Shown here piece by piece: positions 44,644 to 53,215 of a DNA stretch of 64,000 bases (position 1 is the stretch's first letter; each line of letters starts with the position of its first letter). This stretch comes from Paraburkholderia sp. UYCP14C (GTDB lineage Bacteria > Pseudomonadota > Gammaproteobacteria > Burkholderiales > Burkholderiaceae): positions 1 to 64,000 of the forward strand of contig NZ_SELS01000047.1 in assembly GCF_004197395.1 (NCBI RefSeq), read 5' to 3'. The position numbers were made by a program, and so were the translations under genes. Under the pieces are notes generated by a model. It was not told where the DNA came from, ran no database searches, and worked only from the letters and a program-made list of their open reading frames with translations.

Positions 44644-45765
44644 ATGTACCCCAAGATTGATTTTCTGTACCTCTCCGAACCCGACATGATCGCCGCCGGT
44701 GTTCTCGACGCTGCACGCTGTGTTTCCGTGTGCGAAGAGACCTTCAGCCTGCTTGGCAAAGGCGACTATCTGATGGGCGGCGCCAATCACAACAACCACG
44801 GCATGAACATCGTTTTCCCGAAAGAGACGAAGTTCCCCAACATGCCCGTAGCCGGACCGGATCGCCGCTTCGCCGCGATGCCGGGTTATCTCGGTGGCCG
44901 CTTCGATGTATGCGGCAACAAGTGGTACGGCTCCAATCATGCCAATGCGCAGAAGGGCCTGCCGCGTTCGATCCTCACGATGATGATCAACGACAAGGAC
45001 ACCGGCGCGCCGCTCGCGCTGATGTCGGCGAACCTCTTGAGCGCTGCGCGAACGGGTGCTGTGCCGGGCGTGGCGGCGAAATATCTGGCGAACAAGGACG
45101 CGAAAACGGCTTCCGTGATCGGTTGCGGCCCGATCAACAAGGCATGTTTCACCGCGATCATGACCCAGCTCGAAGGAATCGAAAAAGTGGTCTGCTTCGA
45201 CGTGTTCCTCGACAAAGCAAACGAGTTCGCGAGTTGGGTCGAAGCGACGTATCACGTCAGCGCCATAGGGGTAGATGACGCCGAACAAGGCTTTCGCGAT
45301 GCCGACGTCATCACCGTCGCGGCCTCTCGTCTGAAGCCGCTCTACTTCAAGGACGAGTGGATCAAGGAAGGCGCCGCCATCCTCGTCTCCGGCCCGTTCA
45401 ACACGGACGAGTCTTTCCTCACGAACTGCAGGATCGTCTTCGATCACACCGCGTTGCAGGAGGCCTACGTAGAGGATGCAATCGCGTCCGGCAACAAGGA
45501 GGCGTACTACAACGGCGTCATCGGCGGTCCGTTCTATCGTCTCATCGACGCGGGCAAGCTGCCCTCCCTTGCCGATTCGACGGGTCTGGGCGACGTTGTC
45601 AATGGCGTGAAGCCCGGCCGCGAGAGCAGCAAGGAACGGGTCATCTTTATTGCGTGCGGCATGGCCGTATTCGATATCAGCTGGGGCTATGATCTGTACA
45701 GGAATGCTGTGCAGAAGGGTATTGGCCAGTCGTTGAATCTCTGGGAAAAACCCAGCCAGGCCTGA
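44644..45765 (+). CDS. Ornithine cyclodeaminase/mu-crystallin family protein
   Basis: 373 residues. The Rossmann half contains MSANLLSAARTGAVPGVAAK, TASVIGCGPINKACFTAIMT and DADVITVAASRLKP. The family includes ornithine cyclodeaminase, ketimine reductases and alanine dehydrogenases; this longer branch is often annotated as tyramine oxidase subunit B. It opens with LYLSEPDMIAAGVLDAARCV. The second ATG (44644) is preferred since AAAGG ends one base before the first. It could reduce or deaminate an imine or amino acid made in this pathway. A strong terminator follows. Confidence 0.8.
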   Translation: MYPKIDFLYLSEPDMIAAGVLDAARCVSVCEETFSLLGKGDYLMGGANHNNHGMNIVFPKETKFPNMPVAGPDRRFAAMPGYLGGRFDVCGNKWYGSNHANAQKGLPRSILTMMINDKDTGAPLALMSANLLSAARTGAVPGVAAKYLANKDAKTASVIGCGPINKACFTAIMTQLEGIEKVVCFDVFLDKANEFASWVEATYHVSAIGVDDAEQGFRDADVITVAASRLKPLYFKDEWIKEGAAILVSGPFNTDESFLTNCRIVFDHTALQEAYVEDAIASGNKEAYYNGVIGGPFYRLIDAGKLPSLADSTGLGDVVNGVKPGRESSKERVIFIACGMAVFDISWGYDLYRNAVQKGIGQSLNLWEKPSQA

Positions 45766-45780
45766 GGTGCCTTCTACCAG

Positions 45781-45815
45781 GCCCCGAATATCGTTCGGGG
45801 CAGTTTTACTTTTTT
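45781..45815 (+). terminator. Intrinsic terminator after the OCD-family gene
   Basis: Stem GCCCCGAA / TTCGGGGC with loop TATCG (45781-45801), followed by AGTTTTACTTTTTT. It ends the kinase-enolase-OCD transcript 15 bp past the OCD stop; the proline racemase gene beyond it needs readthrough or its own promoter. Confidence 0.85.
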
Positions 45816-45861
45816 GCAATTATCTAACTGCGCAAGTCGGCCGCCCACTCTGGAAAACTCC

Positions 45862-46878
45862 ATGACCACATATCGTTTCGAATGCATTGAAGGCCATACC
45901 GAAGGCATGCCCGTTCGGATGGTGACAAACGGTGCGCCCATCGTGCAACGCGCTTCGATGGCCGACGTTCGGGAAGCCTACATCGCCGAATATGACTGGA
46001 TCCGTCGCGCCCTCATGATGGAGCCGCGTGGACACGCACATATGTCCGGCACGATCCTGTATCCACCGATGTCAGCCGATGCGGACATGAGCCTGCTCTT
46101 CATCGAAACGTCGGGCTTCCTGCCGATGTGCGGCCACGCGTCGATCGGTTCGATTTCGTTCGCCATCGAAACAGGTCTGGTCACGCCTCGTCAAGCGGGG
46201 AAGGTCGTCGTCGACGTGCCAGCCGGTCAACTGTCCGCACGCTATGAGATGGACGGCAACCGCGTGAAAGCTGTTCGCTTCACCAACGTGCCGAGCTTCC
46301 TGCTCCATCGCGATGTCGAGGTGAATCACCCCGTGCTCGGGAAACTCGTCGTGGACATTGCCTATGGCGGAAACTTCTATCCGATCGTAGAAGTGCAGCC
46401 CAACTTTCCTGGCTGCGAGCATTTCTCGCCCGAGCAACTGCTGGAGTACGGTCGGCAGATGCAGGAAGCGGTCAACCAAACGATCGACGTCGTGCATCCT
46501 GACAAGCCTGCGATTCGCGGCGTGAAGCATTGCATGTGGACAGGCGCGCCACAAGCAGATGACGCGGATGGCCGTGCGGTCGTCATTGCCGGCGCGACGC
46601 TGATCGACCGATCGCCTTGCGGAACGGGCACGTCCGCGCGCGTGGCGCAACGCTTCGCCAGGGGGCTATTGCGCGAGGGGCAGACCTTCACTCATCAGAG
46701 CCTGATCATGAGCGCTTTCGTCGGCCGGGTCGAAGCGGTCACCAGGCTCGACAGCGGCCTCGACGCGGTACTGCCAAGTGTCGAAGGACAGGCCTGGATC
46801 ACCGGCCGAGGCGAACACTACGTGGATGACTCGCAGCCTTACGCGCACGGATTCAGCCTCGACGAATTCACGCGATGA
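45862..46878 (+). CDS. Proline racemase-family protein, Cys/Cys type
   Basis: 338 residues. Both catalytic cysteines are present: Cys90 in [12 protein letters not shown] and Cys253 in [13 protein letters not shown]. That pattern fits proline racemase or 4-hydroxyproline 2-epimerase; trans-3-hydroxyproline dehydratases have Thr or Ser at the first position. N-terminal [20 protein letters not shown] carries the family's GHTEG motif. The ATG at 45862 is preferred over the frame opening at 45814, which lies in the terminator tract. It lies beyond the terminator that closes the enolase operon. It would invert an alpha-carbon of a cyclic imino acid in the cytoplasm. Confidence 0.86.
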   Translation: MTTYRFECIEGHTEGMPVRMVTNGAPIVQRASMADVREAYIAEYDWIRRALMMEPRGHAHMSGTILYPPMSADADMSLLFIETSGFLPMCGHASIGSISFAIETGLVTPRQAGKVVVDVPAGQLSARYEMDGNRVKAVRFTNVPSFLLHRDVEVNHPVLGKLVVDIAYGGNFYPIVEVQPNFPGCEHFSPEQLLEYGRQMQEAVNQTIDVVHPDKPAIRGVKHCMWTGAPQADDADGRAVVIAGATLIDRSPCGTGTSARVAQRFARGLLREGQTFTHQSLIMSAFVGRVEAVTRLDSGLDAVLPSVEGQAWITGRGEHYVDDSQPYAHGFSLDEFTR

Positions 46879-46948
46879 GCCGTGCCCCTTTGATTGATGA
46901 GGGAATGAAATGAACGCGTCCCACTCGTGAATGTAAGCGCAAAGGGAG

Positions 46949-47167
46949 GTGGATCCTCACGGGTCAACGGCATCGATGATCCACGGCGCGCGTAGCGTAA
47001 TAGAGCACGCAAAGGAGCCCGGCGAGTGGGTCGAGCAGATGATGAGGCGGCGGCTAAAGAATGTGGTGGTCGTCGCATTGGCGAACAAGATGGCGCGGAC
47101 GATCTGGGCCGTGCTGGCCCATGACCGACCGTACCAGAAGGTCTACGTGAGCATGAAGCCGGCCTGA
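46949..47167 (+). mobile_element. IS110-family transposase C-terminal remnant
   Basis: A 72-codon frame with ASMIHGARSVIEHAKEPGEW, VEQMMRRRLKNVVVVALANK and MARTIWAVLAHDRPYQK, the characteristic end of IS110-type DEDD transposases. The N-terminal catalytic domain and most of the Cys-containing C-terminal domain are missing. It separates the enolase/proline racemase module from the AroE-HyuA block and marks an old insertion or deletion. Confidence 0.85.
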
Positions 47168-47467
47168 TGGATCAGGCGAAGCAGAAGATCGACGTTTAAC
47201 ACGGGGGTGAACATCGAAAGGTAGCGCAGCAATCGAGTGTGATGGCAAACCAGGTAGGGTCGAGACTTGCTAAATCTGAATGCGCCCTCGAGCGTCAAGC
47301 TCGCGCCACGGAATGAAGTGCGAGTCAGCGTATTTCATAGAGGCCCGCAGCAGCAATCCTGGCTGCAATACACACGAAAACTGTTGCAAACGGGACGCGT
47401 TCATATAAAGGGCGCATGAAAAAGCCGGTTCTGCGAACGCAGAACCGGCTTTTCCTCGTAAATCGAG
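47168..47467. other. Intergenic region, no gene
   Basis: 300 bp between the IS110 remnant and the AroE-like stop. No supported ORF; probably residual IS-flanking sequence. The only clear element is the terminator at its right end. Confidence 0.5.
47420..47453 (-). terminator. Strong terminator downstream of the AroE-like gene
   Basis: Perfect 16-bp stem AAAAGCCGGTTCTGCG / CGCAGAACCGGCTTTT with a two-base AA loop. Read on the minus strand it ends in a U-run, 15 bp past the AroE-like stop; it could work in both directions. Confidence 0.88.
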
Positions 47468-48346
47468 TTACGCTGCGCGTTTGACCAGATCCCGAAGCTC
47501 CGCCGGAAACAGCATATCTCGCGCGATGGAATCATCGGCGCGAAGCAGTTCGGCCGCTTTGTGCGCGCCGAAGAAATCCAGAAACAACGGCGTTTGCAGA
47601 ATCAACATGTCGAATCCGGGGAGAACGGCCATTCCCTTATCCATCGCGGCTCTGAGTAACGGCGTGGGTTGATTCTTCATCAGGATGTCGCAGACCTGCG
47701 CTTTCGGTGCGAGGCGATCGGTCGGAACAGGCAGCGGATCGTTCGTCTTGAGACCCAGCGGCGACGCATTGATCACGACTTCAAACGCGGCGGGATCATT
47801 GCTCTGCTGCACGGAAACGGGCACGCCGTACTGCTTCTGGATCGACTGAGCCAACTGGCGAGCCTTGGCGGTATCGGGGTCGTACAGACCGATCGAGGAC
47901 ACCGCGCCTTCCGACAGCGCAGCCGCGATAGCGCTTGCCGCACCGCCGGCGCCAACCAGGAACACCGACTTGCCGCGGTATTCCATCGCATAGCGCTCCA
48001 TGGACTTGACGAAGCCGAGCCCATCGAACAACTCTCCCTCCAACTCGCCGGCCGCATTGCGTCGAATGGCATTGACGGCGTTCGCGACCTGCGCACCCTT
48101 CGAGAGATGTTCGACGATCGACGCGGCCGCCGTCTTGTGCGGAATCGACAGAACCATGCCTCGCGTCGTTGGCGAACTGAAGAGCGAGCGCACCGTCGCT
48201 TCGAGATTCTCCGGGGAGACCTGTAGCGGGACCATGACCGCATCTTCGTCGCAAAGCGGCAATACCTTGTTGAAAATCTCCGGGGTACGCACCTGCTCAA
48301 TCGGGTCCGCCACCATGAAGAAAACGCCAGTTTTTCCGGTAATCAT
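47468..48346 (-). CDS. Shikimate dehydrogenase-like (AroE-family) oxidoreductase
   Basis: 292 residues. The catalytic Lys71 (SIPHKTAAA) and Asp108 (ELFDGLGF) of the AroE fold are present, with the Rossmann motif VFLVGAGGAASAIAAAL. The N-terminal carboxylate-binding Ser pair (HSKSP in AroE) reads QVRTP here (Val19, Thr21), and the NADP-binding NRT is replaced by LYDPD, suggesting NAD. It is thus probably a quinate/shikimate-like or unrelated hydroxy-acid dehydrogenase paralogue and not the biosynthetic enzyme. AAGGA precedes ATG 48346. It is the last gene before a strong terminator. Confidence 0.84.
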   Translation of the reverse strand: MITGKTGVFFMVADPIEQVRTPEIFNKVLPLCDEDAVMVPLQVSPENLEATVRSLFSSPTTRGMVLSIPHKTAAASIVEHLSKGAQVANAVNAIRRNAAGELEGELFDGLGFVKSMERYAMEYRGKSVFLVGAGGAASAIAAALSEGAVSSIGLYDPDTAKARQLAQSIQKQYGVPVSVQQSNDPAAFEVVINASPLGLKTNDPLPVPTDRLAPKAQVCDILMKNQPTPLLRAAMDKGMAVLPGFDMLILQTPLFLDFFGAHKAAELLRADDSIARDMLFPAELRDLVKRAA

Positions 48347-48436
48347 GAAAGTCCTTCGTCATTCATATCACTAACTGTGATGTTGCAGGGGAGGCGTCGA
48401 CAAGGCGTCCCGCCCGCGGGCGGGACGCGTGACACG

Positions 48437-49468
48437 TCACTTCTTCGGAAAGCCTTCGCCCCAGGTATCGCTCAGCATGAAGCCGGCCGCCAGCGGATCG
48501 TCGGGGTCAACGCCGATCTGCTCGACGCTGTAAATCCACGCGCGCCCGCTGATGCGAGGCAGCACCGCAGCCTTACCGCCCACCTCGGTCTTTCCGAGCA
48601 ACTCGACGCCGAACTCGCTTCCGATCGTCGAGCGCGACTTGAGCTTTCCTCCGACGTCCACTCTCCCGCGAGCGGCAAGCGTTGCGAGATTCGCGGAACT
48701 GCCCGTGCCACACGGAGACCGGTCGATTCTCCCTGGCGGCAGTGTCGTGCAGGTTTGATACTCCACGTCACTCACGCGGTTGCGGAACATCACGTAAGCA
48801 ATCTGGTTGATCTCCGGATAGAGCGGATGCTGAATCCTCACCTGCTCATTGATGATGTTTCGCAACTCCACGCCCAGATCCGCCAGTTGACGCGCATTTT
48901 CCGGGGCGATGGCGAGTTTGACCTGCTCCACATCGACGAGCGCGTAATACACGCCGCCGAACGCGATATCCACCTTGATCTTGCCAAATTCCGCTGTTTC
49001 AATCGGCAGGTCAAGATGTTCAACAAAAGCCGGAACCATGTTCAGCGAGACCCCGACGCAGCGACCATCACGGCAAGTCGCTCGCGCAGTGACCAGGCCC
49101 GCCGGCGTGTCCAGCACGACGGTGGTTTCCGGCTCCTGCATCGGCACGATTCCCATCTCTAGCAGAGCCGTCACCACGCAAATCGAATTGCTTCCCGACA
49201 TCGGATGCGCCTTGTCGGACTGAAGCACGATGAAGCCCGCGTGCGCCTCGGGGTGCGTCGGAGGCAACAGCAGGTTCACCGACATCTGCAGGCAACCGCG
49301 CGGTTCGAGCACAACGAGCTTTCGCAGGCTGTCGTCGACCTCGTTGATGTAATTCATCTTGTCGAGCATCGTCTTGCCCGGAATGTTCACCACGCCACCC
49401 GTGATGACTTTTCCAATTTCGCCTTCGCAATGCACGCCTACGAGTTGAAGTGTCTTTTTCCAGCGCAT
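48437..49468 (-). CDS. Proline racemase-family protein, Ser/Cys type (hydroxyproline epimerase or dehydratase)
   Basis: 343 residues. The first active-site Cys is replaced by Ser91 in HPMSGSNSIC, whereas Cys253 is kept in [13 protein letters not shown]. Members with Ser/Cys include 4-hydroxyproline epimerases and 3-hydroxyproline dehydratases; Thr/Cys is the usual dehydratase. ATG 49468 is preferred to the TTG at 49483. It lies 62 bp downstream of the DadA-like gene, which oxidises D-amino acids, so epimerisation of an L-hydroxyproline followed by oxidation is a coherent sequence. Confidence 0.85.
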   Translation of the reverse strand: MRWKKTLQLVGVHCEGEIGKVITGGVVNIPGKTMLDKMNYINEVDDSLRKLVVLEPRGCLQMSVNLLLPPTHPEAHAGFIVLQSDKAHPMSGSNSICVVTALLEMGIVPMQEPETTVVLDTPAGLVTARATCRDGRCVGVSLNMVPAFVEHLDLPIETAEFGKIKVDIAFGGVYYALVDVEQVKLAIAPENARQLADLGVELRNIINEQVRIQHPLYPEINQIAYVMFRNRVSDVEYQTCTTLPPGRIDRSPCGTGSSANLATLAARGRVDVGGKLKSRSTIGSEFGVELLGKTEVGGKAAVLPRISGRAWIYSVEQIGVDPDDPLAAGFMLSDTWGEGFPKK

Positions 49469-49530
49469 GATAGACTCACTCAAGAAATGTATTTCGTATC
49501 CGACGTTCCGCCGGCCATCAAAATCCGTCG

Positions 49531-50823
49531 TCAGAAGCGATACGCACTGAACGCCGCCAGATCCTGCTTCGGCGTTCGACCCGTGGCCAGATCAGCAATC
49601 AAACGGCCTGTCGTCGCTCCGAGCGTCAAGCCCAGTTGCCCATGACCGATCGCCATCAGCACATTCGGCAAACGTCGCGACCGGTCGATGATCGGCTTCG
49701 TATCCGGCAGAAACGGCCGATAGCCGACACCGAACTCGTGCTTGTCGGTCTTGAGTTGCGGCAGTACTCGCCGCGCCTTCTCGAGGATGATTTCAGCGCG
49801 CCTGAAATTCGGCTTCGCGTTTCGCCCGGAAAACTCGATCGTGCCGCCGATCTGCAGACCGCGACGCATCGGTGTGAAGCAAAATCCACCATCTGAATAG
49901 ATCACCGAATGCCGGAATTCGACACCGGGATCGGGCAGAAGCGCCTGATAGCCCGCCACACCTTCGAGCGGAACGTTGATGCCGAGTTGGGAAAAGAAGC
50001 GTCTAGCGCCTGCCCCCGCGGCGAGGACCACATGCATCGCGCTGACGCGTTCGCCATCTGCAAGCGTGACCCCTGTGGCGCGTCCAGCGGCTTCATCAAT
50101 CGATACTGCCGTCGCGCGGATCCGTCGTCCCCCGTGGTTTTCGAAGCTCTCTGTGAGTGCCGCGATAAAAGCCTCCGTGTCGCTCACGAAGCGCCACTGC
50201 GGCAGAAGGATGCCGTGCGCGAAGCGGCCGGCGAGCGCCGGTTCGAGATCGCCAATCTCAGATGCATTGAGCACCTGCGAAGAGAATCCGAGTGACTGGC
50301 GAAGATCCATATGACCGCGTTCGCGTTCCACGCCTTCGGGCCCGTCGAACACCTGCATGATGGGCCGCTGCACGAGCAGCGCGTGGTCGTCACACGCATC
50401 GAGCAAAGGCGCGTAATCCGCGAACACCTCCTTCGTCAGCGAGGCCATCGAGCGGGCGATGCTGTCGATCTTCGAATGCCGGGCGCAGGACATGAAGCGA
50501 AGCAGCCACGGAATGATTCCCGGTAGTGCGCTCGGCCGAAGCGCCAGGGGACCCGTCTGATCCATCAGCCAACCCGGCACTTTCATCAAAAGGCCCGGTT
50601 TCGAGAGCGGAATGATCTCGCCGACCGAAATCTGACCGCAACTCCATTTGGCCGTGCTGTCGCCCGGGGCCGCCGGATCGATCAAGGTGACCTGAATGCC
50701 GTCGCGCTGAAGGTAAAGCGCGCAGCAGATTCCTACGATTCCGCCACCAATCACAACCGCCTGCTCGGTCGTTGCGGGAGCCGCCGAAGGGTGGGAGAAA
50801 TGCTCTCGGGGTACGGAGTTCAT
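49531..50823 (-). CDS. FAD-dependent D-amino acid dehydrogenase (DadA-like)
   Basis: 430 residues of the DAO superfamily. FAD motif AVVIGGGIVGICCALYLQRD, then WSCGQISVGEIIPLSKPGLL and PGWLMDQTGPLALRPS (a DadA-typical membrane-facing region), and the C-terminal GYRPFLPDTKPIIDRSRRLP with IGHGQLGLTLGATTGR. These enzymes oxidise D-amino acids or D-hydroxyproline to keto/imino acids and pass electrons to the respiratory chain. It lies 59 bp after the ABC permease gene and before the proline-racemase homologue, as in hydroxyproline gene clusters. Confidence 0.88.
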   Translation of the reverse strand: MNSVPREHFSHPSAAPATTEQAVVIGGGIVGICCALYLQRDGIQVTLIDPAAPGDSTAKWSCGQISVGEIIPLSKPGLLMKVPGWLMDQTGPLALRPSALPGIIPWLLRFMSCARHSKIDSIARSMASLTKEVFADYAPLLDACDDHALLVQRPIMQVFDGPEGVERERGHMDLRQSLGFSSQVLNASEIGDLEPALAGRFAHGILLPQWRFVSDTEAFIAALTESFENHGGRRIRATAVSIDEAAGRATGVTLADGERVSAMHVVLAAGAGARRFFSQLGINVPLEGVAGYQALLPDPGVEFRHSVIYSDGGFCFTPMRRGLQIGGTIEFSGRNAKPNFRRAEIILEKARRVLPQLKTDKHEFGVGYRPFLPDTKPIIDRSRRLPNVLMAIGHGQLGLTLGATTGRLIADLATGRTPKQDLAAFSAYRF

Positions 50824-50882
50824 TTTCGATAGTGTCCGTGCTGCAAATTAGATCGGATTTTTTTATTGAATACCCTGGGCGC

Positions 50883-51548
50883 TCAATATGCAAAGCGGCG
50901 AAGGAATCTCGTCTCGATCAAACCAACCAGACGAGTCAGCGGAAAGGCAACCAGAAAGTAAATAATTCCAACCGTGGTGAGGAATTCGAGCGGACGTGCC
51001 GTAGCGTTCGAGATGCTCTGCCCCACGTACATCAGGTCGGCGACGCCGACAGACGAGATCAGCGCGCTCTCCTTGAAGAGACTGATCACGTTCGACAGCA
51101 GCGGCGGAATGGCGCGCAGCAAGGCCTGCGGAAAGATCACGTGGATGATTTTGACCTGAGGTGAAAGACTGAGAGCAATACATGCGTCATGCTGCTCGCC
51201 CGAGATCGATTTGAGCGCGCCGCGAAATGTCTCACTGGTGATCGCCGTCATGTACAGCGTCAACGAGATGATGACCGACAGGTACGGCGGAATCGGCAGA
51301 CGAAACACCACGGGAAAACAGAAAAAGATCCAGAAGAGCTGAATGAGCAGCGGCGTGCCGCGAAACAGCTCCACGTACAGCCACGTCGGCGCTTTCACCC
51401 AGCGCGACGGCGACAGCCGCAACAGGCTGACGACGAAGCCGAGCAGGCTTCCCAGGATTGCGCAGCCCCCCGTGAATGCCACGGTGAGGGCAAGGCCCTT
51501 CAGAAGCACGAGCCAGTATGAGCCGACGATCCCGACATCGATATTCAT
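50883..51548 (-). CDS. Polar amino acid ABC transporter permease (HisM/GlnP-like)
   Basis: 221 residues with five hydrophobic segments and the EAA-type loop near TSETFRGALKSISGEQHDAC. The segment WLYVELFRGTPLLIQLFWIF is the standard HisMQ motif. ATG 51548 is preferred over 51554 because AAGGGG then has proper spacing. It lies 10 bp after the partner permease gene. The two permeases presumably form a heterodimer. Confidence 0.9.
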   Translation of the reverse strand: MNIDVGIVGSYWLVLLKGLALTVAFTGGCAILGSLLGFVVSLLRLSPSRWVKAPTWLYVELFRGTPLLIQLFWIFFCFPVVFRLPIPPYLSVIISLTLYMTAITSETFRGALKSISGEQHDACIALSLSPQVKIIHVIFPQALLRAIPPLLSNVISLFKESALISSVGVADLMYVGQSISNATARPLEFLTTVGIIYFLVAFPLTRLVGLIETRFLRRFAY

Positions 51549-51558
51549 TGCCATCCCC

Positions 51559-52230
51559 TTAACGCTGTACGGCGGCGTCTTGCCGACGCTCGATCACATG
51601 AACCAGACGCGAGATCGGAAGCGACAGCGCGAAATAGATGAGCGCGACGACCGAGTAGGTTTCCAGCGGCCGGTAAGCTTCGGTCGCTAGACTCTTCGCG
51701 ACGTACATCAGGTCCGCTACCGCGACGATCGCGACCAGTGCGCTCTGCTGGAGCGTGCCGATGCCGTTGGTCATCAGCACGGGCAACGCGCTGCGCAACG
51801 CCTGGGGCAGAACCACGAAGAAGGTGCGCTGCCACGGCTTCAATCCCAACGCGACACAGGCATCGAGATGCTCCCGTGGGACGGCCTGCACCCCTGCGCG
51901 ATAAGCCTCCGCGTTGAAGGCCGTCAGGTTCAGCCCGAGTGCGAGCACACCCATCGCGATAGGGTCGATGAAGAAATCGACCATCATCGGGATGCAATAA
52001 AAGAACCAGACGATCTGCAGCAACGCCGGCGTGCAGCGGAAGAATTCGATAAAGAGCTGCGCCGGCCAACGCACGAATTGCCAGCGGCTCATCACCAGCA
52101 GGCACAGAAAGAAGCCAAGCACGAGACCCATCACGTTGGCAGCCAACGCCAGTTCCAACGTGACCTTCAGGCCCTGCATCAGCGCGTCCGCGCTTCCCTT
52201 CAGAAAACTGAAATCAAACTGATAGCCCAT
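51559..52230 (-). CDS. Polar amino acid ABC transporter permease (HisQ-like)
   Basis: 223 residues, second HisMQ-type permease. The characteristic block is AQLFIEFFRCTPALLQIVWF; the EAA loop is AEAYRAGVQAVPREHLDACV. GAGGCGGGTC precedes ATG 52230, 12 bp after the ATPase stop. The Cys in FRCTP replaces the more common Gly. Same strand and close spacing with ATPase and second permease show one transport operon. Confidence 0.9.
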   Translation of the reverse strand: MGYQFDFSFLKGSADALMQGLKVTLELALAANVMGLVLGFFLCLLVMSRWQFVRWPAQLFIEFFRCTPALLQIVWFFYCIPMMVDFFIDPIAMGVLALGLNLTAFNAEAYRAGVQAVPREHLDACVALGLKPWQRTFFVVLPQALRSALPVLMTNGIGTLQQSALVAIVAVADLMYVAKSLATEAYRPLETYSVVALIYFALSLPISRLVHVIERRQDAAVQR

Positions 52231-52242
52231 GACCCGCCTCGC

Positions 52243-53082
52243 TCAATCCAGATGAAGGACCTTCTCCAGAAACTCGCGCGTGCGAGCTTCCTTCGGGCAT
52301 TTGAACATCTCGGCGGGCGCCCCTTCCTCGACCACCTTGCCGCTCGCACAGAACACCACGCGCGTCGCGATGTCTCGCGCGAAATGCATGTCGTGCGTGA
52401 CGATGATCATCGCCATCTTCTGCTCGGCCAGTTGCAGCATCACGTTTTGCACTTCGATAACCATCTCGGGATCGAGCGCGGAGGTCACTTCGTCGAAGAG
52501 CATCAGCTTGGGCTCCAGCATCAGCGCTCGCGCAATCGCCACGCGTTGCTTCTGGCCACCGGAAAGCTGGCTCGGGTACGCATGCAGCTTGCTCTCGAGT
52601 CCAAGCCGCGCCAGATACTTCCGTGCGCGTTCCGTCGCCTCCGCCTTGCTGAGCCCCAGCACCTTGACCGGCGCCAGGATCAGATTGCCGAGCACCGAAA
52701 GATGTGGAAACAGCGTGTAGTGCTGAAACACCATGCCGATCTGCTTTTGCAGCTTCGGGTCGATCCGTTTTGATCTGCCCTCGTCTGCGCCGCGAATATA
52801 AGGCTTGCCCTGAAACAGGATCTCGCCGCCCTGCACGCCTTCCAGACCCATCAGCACGCGAAGCAGCGAACTCTTGCCGCTCCCGCTGGGGCCGATCACG
52901 ACCAGGCGATCGTCGGCGCGCATGTTCAGGCTCATGCGGTCCATCACGACCAGATTCTCGCCGTATGATTTGTACACGTTTTTCAACTGCACAAAATCGC
53001 CAGACATCGATGGCAAAGACGAGACGGTTCCGGGCCCGGTCGAGCTTGCCACCGGTTGTACTTGTATCTGAGATAACGACAT
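52243..53082 (-). CDS. Amino acid ABC transporter ATP-binding protein (GlnQ/HisP-like)
   Basis: 279 residues with an unusual N-terminal stretch of about 30 residues before the ATPase domain. Walker A IGPSGSGKSSLLRVL, Q-loop FQHYTLFPHL, signature LSGGQKQRVAIARAL, Walker B LMLFDEVTSALDPE and the switch VTHDMHFARDIA. The start at 53082 follows GGAGGAGATCCTC; the longer open frame upstream has no such site. It energises the two permeases downstream for uptake of a polar amino or imino acid. Confidence 0.92.
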   Translation of the reverse strand: MSLSQIQVQPVASSTGPGTVSSLPSMSGDFVQLKNVYKSYGENLVVMDRMSLNMRADDRLVVIGPSGSGKSSLLRVLMGLEGVQGGEILFQGKPYIRGADEGRSKRIDPKLQKQIGMVFQHYTLFPHLSVLGNLILAPVKVLGLSKAEATERARKYLARLGLESKLHAYPSQLSGGQKQRVAIARALMLEPKLMLFDEVTSALDPEMVIEVQNVMLQLAEQKMAMIIVTHDMHFARDIATRVVFCASGKVVEEGAPAEMFKCPKEARTREFLEKVLHLD

Positions 53083-53174
53083 GAGGATCTCCTCCGGCGG
53101 AGCGCGACGCTGGCGCTCGCAACTTCGTTCAAACGCTCGACAGAGCAATGACGTCTCACCCGTCGTCTGAACCT

Positions 53175-53203
53175 GATGGGGCCGCGATCTTCGCGGCTCC
53201 ATC
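53175..53203 (-). promoter_or_regulatory. Hairpin between binding-protein and ATPase genes
   Basis: GATGGGGCCGCGA / TCGCGGCTCCATC with a TCT loop, a 13-bp stem with one wobble pair, 13 bp past the binding-protein stop. With no U-tract it more likely stabilises the upstream message, or causes partial attenuation so that the binding protein exceeds the membrane parts. Confidence 0.6.
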
Positions 53204-53215
53204 AATCCAGGCCGC

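Noticed and set aside
44326-45819. 497-codon minus-strand open frame opposite the enolase and OCD genes
   Set aside because: Spans two recognisable genes and their intergenic gap in antisense; no motifs and low-complexity composition.
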